From contig OZ014411.1 of NCBI GenBank assembly GCA_963965975.1, forward strand, positions 12,726,501 to 12,790,500: a stretch of 64,000 nucleotides of DNA, read 5' to 3'. Under the pieces are notes generated by a model. The model ran no database searches. It saw only the letters and a list, made by a program, of their open reading frames with translations, and was not told where the DNA came from. The translations under genes were made by a program, and so were the position numbers. The number at the start of each line of letters is the position of its first letter. Position 1 is the first letter of the stretch. Source of the stretch: Xestospongia bergquistia. Its lineage: Eukaryota > Porifera > Demospongiae > Haplosclerida > Petrosiidae. Shown one piece after another: positions 16,171 to 25,936 of the stretch.

Positions 16171-17261
16171 GGCTTCAACTCAATTTTGTATTCTTCTCCT
16201 AAATTGCTAAGTCCTTTGAATAAGTTAGGGAATGTAGCATGAACTTTTGAGGTATATTCATTCAGAGTTATGGAGTCACTCTTTGACACCTGACCAAGAG
16301 AGATAATTGCTGGTAAGCCCAACAAGTTGTTTTTGAGACCTTTTATCATGAAAATAATTTGTGGTGAGGACTTCTCCTTGTGTCCAATTGTCGTCTCCAA
16401 TTAACCTAGCACTCTTAGTCTTAGAGGTGTCTGACTAGGACCCAACAGTACTCTTGAGGGTTTCTGCAAATGAATTCTTGGTAGATTATTGTAGGTTTTC
16501 TGTGAAATAGCATAAGTGACCTTGGCCCCTGTATCTAGTTTGAATCGTATTGTCCTACTCAGGATGGAGATGTTGGCAAACCACGAAGACACCTGACTAT
16601 TACTGATAGTGTCTAGGAATGCTTCCTCTAAGATCATTCCACTACTAATTTCAGATCTAGGCTTTGTGCGACATTGAGCGCTATAGTGTCCCTTTTTGTG
16701 ACATTTGTGGTATGTGGCATCTTTGGCAGGACATTTTATCTCCGCTGTGTAGATCTCTTCCACAACGTCCACACTGCTTTCTTGAAGTGTCCTTCCTAGC
16801 GTGCATACAGATTGGTTTCCTTTTCGCCGCAGATTCTGAACAGCTTAATATCAGACTCTGTCTTGATTGATTCAGTTTTGAGGAGCATCTGTTGTCCGTG
16901 AACAGTTTCCTTCTGCCTCACTATCTTTTTCGCTTTCTCTATTCACAATTTCCTGCTGATTGTAGAGAACTGCAATGTATTCCTCTGCACTTTCATTCTG
17001 TTGTTGATTCCTTTGGTTAAACTTAGCTCTTTCAAATATGACATTTCTTCAGACTTTGAAGAACCCGTCAAATTTGGCAAGTACCTCGTCATACTCCCTT
17101 CTAGCGTTGGTGGTGATACTCGTAGAAAGCAAAATGTCCTCTGCTTGTTCACCTAGATAGGCAGTAAAGGAGGGTACTGACTTGTCTTTCTCCAGCCTGA
17201 TCTGAGAGACCAGTTGCTTGTCAGAACTGTTCAAATCGGCGTTTCCAACAAGGCCATTCAT
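16113..17261 (-). pseudogene. Gypsy gag and protease remnant
   Basis: The gag core starts at 17261 (ATG) with AEDILL and KFDGFFKV, followed by a stop/frame change near 17050. A CCHC zinc knuckle (CHKKGHYSAQC) is at about 16690, and an aspartic protease active site reading LDTGA is near 16530. The protease-to-RT linker continues to 16113. It is broken by at least two frame changes and an in-frame stop between 16400 and 16401. Confidence 0.8.
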
Positions 17262-17324
17262 ATGGGTTCTTGAAGTTAAAAGGACCTAGAGTTGGAGTCT
17301 CAAACAATCCATTTTCTCTCAGAT

Positions 17325-17340
17325 CCCACCTCTGACACAA
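17325..17340 (-). other. Primer-binding-site-like sequence next to LTR
   Basis: Immediately inside the LTR terminus (minus strand ...CGTTACA) the sequence TTGTGTCAGAGGTGGG resembles the complement of a tRNA-Leu 3' end. The position is exactly where a gypsy element primes minus-strand synthesis. The tRNA assignment is from memory. Confidence 0.5.
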
Positions 17341-18344
17341 TGTAACGTTTATTGATTGAGATAACAATAACTCAACAAGTGAACAAGTGAACAACATATA
17401 ACCAAAGTTACTTATATAGGAAATACACTATACACTGATAATACAATAACACTATACACTGATAATACAATAACACTATACGCTGATAATACAATAACAC
17501 TATACACTGATATTACAATAACACTATACACTGATAATACAATAACACTATACACTGATAATACAATAACACTATACACTGATAATACAATAACACTATA
17601 CACTGATATTACAATAACACTATGCACTGATATTACAATAACACTATACACTGACTGATAATACAATAACACTATACACTGATAATACAATAACACTATA
17701 CACTGATAATACAATAACGCTATACACTGATAATACAATAACACTATACACTGATAATACAATAACACTATACACTGATAATACAATAACACTATACACT
17801 GATAATACAATAACACTATACACTGATAATACAATAACACTATACACTGATAATACAATAACACTATACACTGATAATACAATAACACTATACACTGATA
17901 ATACAATAACACTATACGCTGATAATACAATAACACTATACGCTGATAATACAATAACACTATACGCTGATAATACAATAACACTATACACTGATAATAC
18001 AATAACACTATACACTGATATTACAATAACACTATACACTGATATTACAATAACACTATACACTGACTGATAATACAATAACACTATACACTGATAATAC
18101 AATAACACTATACACTGATAATACAATAACGCTATACACTGATAATACAATAACACTATACACTGATAATACAATAACACTATACACTGATAATACAATA
18201 ACACTATACACTGATAATACAATAACACTATACACTGATAATACAATAACACTATACACTGATAATACAATAACGCTATACACTGATAATACAATAACAC
18301 TATACACTGATAATACAATAACAAGTATGCATTTGTTCTAACAC
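17341..18344 (-). repeat. 5' LTR of the gypsy element, about 1.0 kb
   Basis: On the minus strand the LTR ends TGT...ACA: it starts near 18344 (TGTGTTAG) and finishes at 17341 (CGTTACA). It contains a TATA box (CTATATAAG, about 17412-17420) and an AATAAA about a dozen bases before the end, so a U3-R-U5 layout can be read. Most of U3 is a minisatellite. The outer boundary is uncertain because the second LTR is missing. Confidence 0.6.
17425..18324. repeat. 24-bp minisatellite, about 37 copies
   Basis: The unit CACTATACACTGATAATACA plus ATAA (24 bp) has point variants (GCTATAC, GATATT) and two 28-bp units containing CACTGACTGATAAT at about 17650 and 18062. Because 24 is a multiple of 3, minus-strand frames stay open and give repetitive 8-residue artefact peptides. 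Variant markers recur at a 412-bp spacing, showing a higher-order duplication within the array. Confidence 0.97.
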
Positions 18345-18556
18345 AATGTACATTGTTCCACTAAACAATTCCATTATATATATGGAAGACAATTGTCATG
18401 ATGTTTGTATTGAGCCTGCTCTTCTACCTTTAAATGGTAGAACATTCCAGAATAAAGCAAACATGTATTATAGTGTGTTGAATAAAAAGTGATTGCGTGT
18501 ATGGTCGCATCGTACATTCGTGTTATATTGCCCTTATAGTGTAATATGAGTCTCTG

Positions 18557-18627
18557 TTATTGCTAGTCTCGTCCCCAGCAATTTTCGCAAGCGAAAAGTA
18601 GGTCTGAGGACGAGACTAGGTTATTGC
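18557..18627. repeat. Short hairpin/MITE end with CTAGTCTCGTCC arms
   Basis: TTATTGCTAGTCTCGTCC through TTTTCGC pairs with GCGAAAA through GGACGAGACTAG and GTTATTGC, leaving a very short loop. The 32-36 bp arms have small bulges. It is 100 bp upstream of the DOMON gene 2 promoter. Confidence 0.8.
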
Positions 18628-18723
18628 TGCTTTACTATTACGTCAGACACAAGATGAGTGAATAAACAGGAGACTAGCAGTCAGTTTAAACAGATCACAG
18701 ATCGAAAAGAATTTTAAAAGTGA

Positions 18724-18802
18724 CCAATTGGCGGCAATAATGTTAATTTATTAAAATAATAATATAAAGGGGTGTGGTGTCGAGTCTACGCAATATATAG
18801 GG
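18724..18802 (+). promoter_or_regulatory. Core promoter of DOMON gene 2 (CCAAT, GT-box, TATA)
   Basis: CCAAT at 18724-18728, TAAAGGGGTGTGGTGT at 18765-18780 and AATATATAGGG at 18792-18802, about 95 bp before the ATG. Element order matches DOMON gene 1; the GT-box is 15/16 identical. Spacing between elements differs (GT-box to TATA 12 versus 18 bp). Confidence 0.65.
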
Positions 18803-18896
18803 CAGGGAGAGGTGGTGTAGAGATGTGATTTCAGAGTTATAAGATTGTTCAGTGTACAGTGTTGAAACTGAACCTCGCCAAAAAATCATCAAAAAG

Positions 18897-20793
18897 ATGC
18901 AGTATCTTCAAGTTATTGTGTTAGCTAGCCTAGTAATGTTTGCTAGCGCTCAATGCGCTGGGACTTGGTCACCTTCAGCTACATCATCATACATACTAAC
19001 TTGGGAAGTAAGCGATGATGGACTCAGTGTAGACTTTAACGTTTCGGTTACTACTGCAACTAATACATGGTGTGCTGTAGGTTTCTCTGCTACTGCCAGT
19101 ATGGTAAGTTATACTATAACTATAAAGATTGCTTCACGACTAGTGGCACATGTGGTGAAAAAATGAATTTTAAAACGTTTGTACTCTAATTGCATTTAAC
19201 GTACCATTTCCTAGGATTGTCTACAGAAATCCTAATGATACGATTAAAGTTCATTTGTGTGACTTGTGTCAACAATGCAACAAAAATAACACTAGCGAAA
19301 CATTTGCGCCATGCTTTAACACTACAGTGTAGAATGTAAATAATTTTGCACTTGTGAACAAATGCACACATATTTGTTAATCATTCCAGACAAACTCAGA
19401 TATTGCAATTGCAGCTGACGATGGAACAAATTCCTTCGTGGAAGACAGGTAAGATTTAAAATGTTTGAAAATTAAATTCATATCATGTCATCTTTCTGCA
19501 GATATGCTACTGGTCAAGTAGTTCCTACTTATGACACAATACAGAGCTTTAATAACACAATGACTGAAAGGACAAGTGGTGACTTGTCTTTCTCTTTCAC
19601 TCGTCTCATTGTCAGTGCTGATACTAGTGGTCAAGATGTAGATCTCAATGTCTGTCAGTATGTACTCTGGGCATGGGGAGGATCAGTCAGTAGTTTCACA
19701 TCTCCTGCAACAATTGGTCGACATACATCACGTGGTATATTTGCTAATCAAATATGTCTTCAGCAGTGCAATCGTGCGTCTAGTAGTGAGTCCATAATAG
19801 TTTAACATTATAAAATTAATGTTTTAATATGTGTCATACATTTCTATATAATATCAATATATATATTGTTACACTGTCAAAATTGATTGTTGGTTGTAAC
19901 TAACCAATGGTCAATTAGTTAGCTTGCATACCTACAAATTACATCAATCATTTTAATTACTATGGAATGTACAATCATTATTCATGAGCATGCAGTCATG
20001 CTTGTTGTAAGGAAAGCTGTCCTAGCAGAAACTCTATACTGGCAGCCCTCAATTATGGTATACAAAGTACTAGAAAAATGGACATCAAATTTGTAATTAT
20101 AAACACCAAATTTTTGATTATTGCACAGTCTAAGTTTGATTATTGCACTTCACAATTCACGATTTTATCGTAAATTAGTAATTATTGCAGTTCTCGATTT
20201 GCAATTTTATTGTGAATTTGCATTTGTTATGAAAGTGGAAGATTGTTAATTAAATCGAGAACCAAGAATTGCAAGGAATTGTGAATTCTCGGTTAAATCA
20301 TTTCTCGGTTAAATCATTAGTCAAGAATATATAGTCTTTGTCTAGTAGCTCAGACAATAATACTAAAATGACAGGTCAAGTAGTATATTTATACTGAAAA
20401 ATGCATGTAGACATGTTAATAATATCATGTGTATTATATGCAACTTTGGTTGGTTTATCCAATATAATTATAATTATTAAACCAACCAATCATTTACAGT
20501 GGATTGAGATAGCCTTATATGCACCAAACAACTTATTCCCATTATATATGATATTGCAAAACTGTAATAAAGTTATAAGTTATCTGCTGTATAAGGTTAC
20601 TTCTCATATTATCACAAAAAGTACTTATATATAGTTGTAAGCATAAATAAACTTTCAAAATTCATACAATTATGTCAAACGGCATAGTCAAACACAATTT
20701 ATAATTCATGTATCATTCACAGGTATTGGTGTTGTTGTATCTATGGCTACACTTGCTCTTGCTGCAATGATTTCAATGGCTGCTGTCTTCTAA
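18897..20793 (+). CDS. Secreted single-DOMON-domain protein with GPI-type tail (copy 2)
   Basis: Four exons: 18897-19103, 19390-19448, 19502-19785, 20723-20793; 206 aa, the same length and intron phases as copy 1. The signal peptide ends FASA before QC. The DOMON domain reads TWEVSDDGLSVDF, GFSATASM, NSDIAIAADDG, LNVCQYVLWAWGG and IGRH, with candidate axial ligands Met69 and His163. The C-terminus is S-S-S followed by a hydrophobic 20-residue run ending VF, a GPI-type signal. An upstream in-frame ATG at 18852 exists, but the conserved AAAAAGATGCAG context shared with copy 1 argues for 18897. The two proteins are clearly tandem duplicates. A loss of two residues in the signal-proximal loop versus copy 1 is compensated elsewhere. 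The function of sponge-type single-DOMON proteins is not known to me; electron transfer or sugar/heme binding at the cell surface is the family expectation. Confidence 0.85.
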
Positions 20794-21720
20794 GAAGTGA
20801 TGGCAACTATGCAACAGAACAGTTTCTTACATAAGTAATTAGGTTTGGGTTTTTGTTAATATTGTCAGAATGCTAATGCTTTTCCTTACAATAATTTATT
20901 TAAAAAATCTATTGTGTTTAATTAAACAAGTCATTACAAAGGATTTGATCTTAGTATTGTCCCCAGACACCTAAGGGATGAGACTGATTGTTTAATCCAT
21001 GTAGACAGTCTCACGTAAACTACTACATCTTCTACTGAGCTTTTGTTTGAAGTACCATAGTTATGCCATCTCATAGTGGCAATATCTGCAAGGAAGCTGC
21101 CAATAATGTAGTCATATATATTAAACTCAGCAAGTATTAAAATTTTGTATTGTGTTTTAATGTTATGGTTTAGAGAGTGGGGATCAATACAAACAGAAGA
21201 GATATAATCAATCGAATAACTTTGATTAAATTCTTTGCATCAAACAACAGATCTTGTAAACATGTAGGATTGCGATGTATCTTCCTCAACAAAAGCAAAG
21301 AAGAAAAATGTATCATCAAGTTACAAAGCAAACTCACCATTGCCCGAAATTTCTGAGTTTCTTGCTAACAGGCTTACTACATTATATGATTATGAGAGAC
21401 TTACAAGTCTGCCTAACAACTAGAAATATTCTGAGTTTTTAATACCATTACAATCCCTGCATTACGTTTTGCATAGAGCTTGGGACTAAACAATACAGGT
21501 TGAACCACTTTATATTAATATTAGTCTCGAGTATATAACGTGGCCAGCCCCTCCTCCCTGCTTGCTACGTGAGACTATGTACAACCTTCAAGATGCGCAA
21601 CAAAATATGGACTACATTCTGCTAGGTAAACACGAAGTTAACACAAATCTTAGTGAAAAAATCGAAACGCATTAAGATATTTTAATGGTTTAGTTCTTAA
21701 TTTAGTAAAAGAAAGAAATC
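20794..21720. other. Intergenic, no gene recognised
   Basis: AT-rich, with a TGTCCCCAGACAC segment near 20957 and scattered short repeats. Nothing coding could be supported. Confidence 0.4.
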
Positions 21721-21744
21721 ATTGTATTGTTATTTTACCTCAGT

Positions 21745-22110
21745 TATTATTATAATTGCCTAAGCATTGAGACTTATCCTACACTAGTGGAGGCATTAGA
21801 TGTCATTAAAGGTTATTCTCTTTCAGCTGTAATCACAATGGCTATATCCAGTAGAGATTTAGATGGTACTTTGAAAACACTTCATGATATTCCAATAGGT
21901 CAAACTTGTAAAAAACTATTGGACAATAGTGCTATTATTCTTGGTGTTAATTGTATGCGAGTTCCAGAAATGACTCTAGAACTATATAGTTAAAGAAATT
22001 GTTAAAATTTGTCCTCCAGAACACGTTTATGTTTATTAGTAGCATATCGTACAACAAAAGAAGAACCAAATATACTTCTACTTACTGATCATGTGTGACG
22101 TGCTAATAAT
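21745..22110 (+). pseudogene. Homocysteine S-methyltransferase (BHMT-like) fragment
   Basis: The open stretch to the stop at 21993 reads SIETYPTLVEALDVIK, SAVITMAISS, CKKLLDNSA, ILGVNC and VPEMTL, matching the order ETF..EA / TMAF / CK.LED.GA / VGLNC.RGPE of the betaine-homocysteine methyltransferase barrel. After the stop, a different frame (about 22040-22095) gives AYRTTKEEP, the next conserved block, before another stop. The catalytic GGCCG zinc motif is not found downstream. I read this as a frameshifted pseudogene. An undetected splice joining the blocks is the alternative. Confidence 0.55.
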
Positions 22111-23950
22111 CCTGTGTACATGGAATAGAACCCTTGTGTGTCTCTCCAATTGAGATTATGTAATTCACTATGAAATGTCTCAATCTTGATTTGAAATCAA
22201 GTAAATAAGTTAATTTTAATCAGTTTGGACTCCAAATTTGATTTTGAAAGTCAAATTTCTTAACTTGAATGTCATTTGGAATATATTTTACTAATAGTTT
22301 CACTAATTAATGATTCAGTTGGAATGTGATGTTCAGCTTATCTTAGTATACGACACACCTCTTAATTACTTGCGCATGCACATTATTTTTCTATTCCAAG
22401 TTCTCCTGGGTCATTCTAATGAGAAAGTACGGCCAAGGTTCCAGACAATGGTATGTTCATTTTAACAAACTAAAGTAAGAGTAGCTTTAATCAATCAGCG
22501 AGAAAGGAGGTAGTTTTGACCATAATCAGTTTTCTCTATATGTAATGAGACTATGACCGGTATGTTTTTGGAATATTACCGATCAGTACGAGTATTAGGA
22601 ACAATCTAATCAAAAAATTAATGTACTCGACTATATATAAACACAATGCTCAATATAGTGGTAATAAGCATTTCTTAGTACTGGTATGTATCCTCAATAA
22701 AATATGAATTAAAAGTCTGATATAGCTAAATGTTCAAAGGCTAAGAATGTCTTGGGACTACAAAAATTTCCTCACCTTCATGACATCTAGTTTTTAGAAG
22801 TATTAAATGTTGTGTTTCCATTTAACCAAATTTTTCAATGATGAGGGATCATTATAGATTGTGTATGTGTGAGAAGGTTGTCAAGCCATTGGATAAAACA
22901 ATCTCTAGTACTTTTGTAAAAGTATAGGCAGTAAAGGATATTATAATGCATTGTGTGTCACAAATATTCTCTACTCATTTCTTATAGTTGAATGTGTAAA
23001 AATCATCACGGCTTGATCCCCAAATATGGATTGAACATATGTAGGTGGTATTTCTGTAAAAATTCTCAAATCATTGGATTCTTTAAAGTAAATAAAATTA
23101 ATTGTTATAAAAGTATCAGTAAAATAATGATTTAAATATAAGCTATATATGATTTGGATAGTTTGTCTTGATAACTAGCCTTTTGTATGACACTAGCCTC
23201 ATGTTACAAACCTAATATTACTTGATAAAGAGTTACCAATTACAGATTACAGATATAGTGGTTGGAATTCTAGTAGTGATTTTTAATGTAATCCTAAATT
23301 AGAATAGTTTGATAGATTCCTCAATTAATATAAGCGCAGTTCTTACTTGAGTGAACACTTAACATACTGTTACTTTGTAGTATTATTTTCTGTCTTTCTT
23401 CTAATTAACATGTCATCGTTTTCCTTTCAGATGCATTAAGTTGACATTTAAAAAAAAGAGCATGAGCTCTTGTAGTTGTCATTATTTTAAAGGATCATTA
23501 TTAAAAAAATATATTTAAACATTGAATAGGACACGTTAAGGGATTGGGATGGAGAGAGATATAGAAGCTGTGATTATCATTGTAACATGTGAAATCATAT
23601 AGTAACAATTTCTGTCATGCTACGAATTACAGATTGAAATAAATCTGTATCATCATCAACAACCAATCAAATAGTAACAGCATCAATTAAATACAAAACT
23701 GAACAAAGAATAGTAAATGTAAATAGTAAACACATTAAGATATATCATGAAAGAATGATTATTACTAAATATTGTCACATATCATAAAAGAAATGTAGTA
23801 AGCACCTATTAACAAATACACATGAAAATTGAACCTAACAAAAGATATACAAAGAATTATAAAAATACAATATATTAAATTCCTCTCCTTTTAAATTGAA
23901 CTATTGAGTTCTTAGAAATATTGATCAGTCACAGTGTGGATGTTTCCCAA
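22110..23950. other. AT-rich region without recognised genes
   Basis: Only short open frames and A/T-rich sequence. No terminal repeats or domain similarity noticed. Confidence 0.4.
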
Positions 23951-23959
23951 ATGCCAGTT

Positions 23960-24600
23960 GTTTTATACAAGTAAAACGGTAGTTAAATACGAAACATGTC
24001 ATACGAGTGTTGAGAGAATGTTTTGACTGTTTCTTCATACTTTCTTTGAACGTCTGGACAGCTCTCTCTGCCAAACCATTAGGTACTGGATGACATGGTG
24101 CAGACTTAACATGTCCTTATAAATTCAGTGCCATCAGTCTGTCACTAGCACTTGAGGTAAACCATGCACTGAGAATAAACTGCTCAATTGTTGGCAATGA
24201 TGTAGGTAAAACTTCTAGCCATTTAGAATAGGCATCTACCACGACCTGCAAAGTCTACGTCAAACCTTGCTCTTGGACGTTCTGGACGTTTCCATAAGAT
24301 CTTTAGTATCGAGAGCACGTATCCCTAACCAGTCCTTCGTAGCCAGTCTCGACCTAGCAGTGATGAACCGTATCTGGAAAGTGCTAACTATTGGTAATTG
24401 CTTCTTTTGGCTCTGGTAGGTCACCTTAAAATCTATAGATTCTAAAACTGTAATTTGTTCACCTATATACGTCTTAAGTGTTGCGTTAGAGTACTTCATC
24501 AATGGGGCCAATGGATGATTTTCACTGTGTAAGGATCCTCCTTCATCAGTAGTAGGCATCAGTAGAAGCAGCAGAATGCATTCCTCGTTCATAGATCAGT
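23960..24600 (-). mobile_element. Ty3/gypsy fragment with internal deletion (protease joined to integrase)
   Basis: On the minus strand, 24592-24260 reads a gypsy protease-region tail (LKTYIGEQITVL, then a degenerate KDWLGI for RDWL). The sequence then jumps directly to integrase core motifs at about 24250-23990: DAYSKWLEVLP, SAPCHPVPNGLAERAVQTF. RT and RNase H are absent, so the copy is internally deleted. Stops and frame changes are present. It is a different lineage from the element at 14-18 kb. Confidence 0.75.
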
Positions 24601-24750
24601 AGCATAATTATATACTCATTCTTACGGATTTGTGCTCGTTGCTATGGACATTGATCAATAGTAGTCTCTTTCTGTCTAGTGACATACTCCTCCTCAATGT
24701 CTGGCCTCCTCCATCAATACCAGGCATCAGCAGCAGCAGAATTGTGCTAG
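24530..24750. repeat. Diverged 40-bp direct repeat
   Basis: Segments at about 24535-24580 and 24704-24745 share CTCC.(T/A)TCA...AGGCATCAG.AG.AGCAGAAT. On the minus strand both encode an ILLLLMP-G-type stretch. Probably a local duplication in retroelement-derived sequence. Confidence 0.5.
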
Positions 24751-24959
24751 TAGCGCCTAGCAACAGACCAAGACCATTCTCCTTAGATCGGTATGTAGCA
24801 GACTCCTCATCCTCCCAGATTTGTCCAATAGCTACAGTCTCATCATCATCATAGATTTTGTGCTTCATAAGTCTTCTTCCTGCATATTATCAGTAACAGA
24901 CAGCAGCCAAGACAGATCGAGCTACCTTCTTCAAAGATGAAAGGTAATTCCGGGGACCC

Positions 24960-25585
24960 AGTCCATCCAGAATCTAGATTGGCCAAGTCTTTTCTAAGTG
25001 AAGAGAGAGTAAACCTGGAACAGCCTGAAGTGTTTTGGCCCTTTCTGGACTCAGCTTATATACTGACAAGAACTATGTATGTGCTTATCAACTTTTAATC
25101 TGTTGCTATACTCTCAACTCATTACTCTATTTTTAAATTATATCTTCTCTATAAAATTATTAACAACCTCCTTTATTATCCTTCTAATATTTTCATCCAC
25201 AAATCTCCTCCAAGTCGTGCTTCTTGTCACTTTGATCCTCTCACCTTTACCATCCCTTTCTCTCACTCATCTGCTTCACAAAACTCATTGTCCCATTCCG
25301 TTCTCTCTCTATGGAATCAACTTCTTTATCATGTGAAATCTAGCTCATCTCTTAACACATTTAAATTTAAAGTAAATATGCTTATTTACTAATCATCCAC
25401 TTGCTATCACATATCACACTAAAACTTATCAGATACCATCAGTCACTAATTTTTATCTTTGTGTCTTATTAATCATACTATATTCAGTACTTTAATTCTG
25501 TTTTGTTTATTATTGTTCTATTCTGTTTGTGCCATTTAAACTAGCAGTAACTATTGGGCATTCATTTTGTCAATAAAAAAACATA
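24960..25585 (+). mobile_element. 3' end of a non-LTR retrotransposon (LINE)
   Basis: The + strand frame ending near 25390 reads LYKIINNL, PFSHSSASQNS, VLSLWNQL and SSSLNTFKFKV. This is the usual C-terminal signature after the RT of jockey/CR1-like LINEs (SxxP..LWNxLP...s...FK..l). Upstream IQNLDWPS at about 24966 belongs to the same region in another frame. About 190 bp of 3' UTR ends in CAATAAAAAAACA. The element is 5'-truncated. Confidence 0.65.
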
Positions 25586-25593
25586 GAAATGTA

Positions 25594-25671
25594 GTCTAGC
25601 AAGCTAGATACTCTCCTTTTTGATAAGCTGCACATCAGCTTATCAAAAAAAGGAGGGTTTAGCTCACTAGA
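25594..25671. repeat. 36-bp-arm hairpin
   Basis: CTCCTTTTTGATAAGCTG at 25613-25630 pairs with CAGCTTATCAAAAAAAGGAG after the loop CACAT. Imperfect pairing continues outward to TCTAG on both sides. Confidence 0.85.
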
Positions 25672-25936
25672 TTAACATATATAGAAGGACGTTACTGAAT
25701 TTCCTTCAATTTCCCTGATCAATTTGCATAATTAATATGAAACACAAATTTATAGTGATTTATGTTAATATTATTAATTGTTTATAACTATTAATCATGA
25801 AATACTTAAATTATACAATGAAAATTGGTTACCAGAGAGAAATTGTAATTGCTATCATTTTAGAATTAAAACTTTGCATTTTCAATATAGGTAAACATAT
25901 CAGTATAAAAATTATAAATAACAACATTTAAGTCAT

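Larger units (their letters stand above)
14390..18344 (-). mobile_element. Degenerate Ty3/gypsy LTR retrotransposon
   Basis: Reading on the minus strand the order is LTR (18344-17341), primer-binding-like site, gag, zinc knuckle, protease, reverse transcriptase, integrase (to about 14400). Frameshifts and stops interrupt every domain, and no matching 3' LTR is seen at the left end, so the copy is truncated and inactive. The order protease-RT-integrase is the Ty3/gypsy order. Residue patterns resemble the K02A2.6-like group (family judgement from memory of motifs). Confidence 0.85.

Noticed and set aside
17412-18324. Long minus-strand open frames with 8-residue repeats (198 and 226 codons)
   Set aside because: The repeat length of 24 bp is divisible by 3, so frames stay open by arithmetic. 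No start context, splice sites or domain; all arise from the minisatellite.
18852-18896. Upstream in-frame ATG of DOMON gene 2
   Set aside because: Would add 15 polar residues before a good signal peptide; the ATG context at 18897 is shared with copy 1.
20401-20634. 77-codon hydrophobic open frame
   Set aside because: Lies in intron 3 of DOMON gene 2 and overlaps a GGTTGGTTTA/TAAACCAACC inverted repeat; no known motif.
25079-25336. 85-codon hydrophobic + strand frame as a membrane protein
   Set aside because: Another frame of the same stretch gives the LINE C-terminal signature, so this is a shadow.
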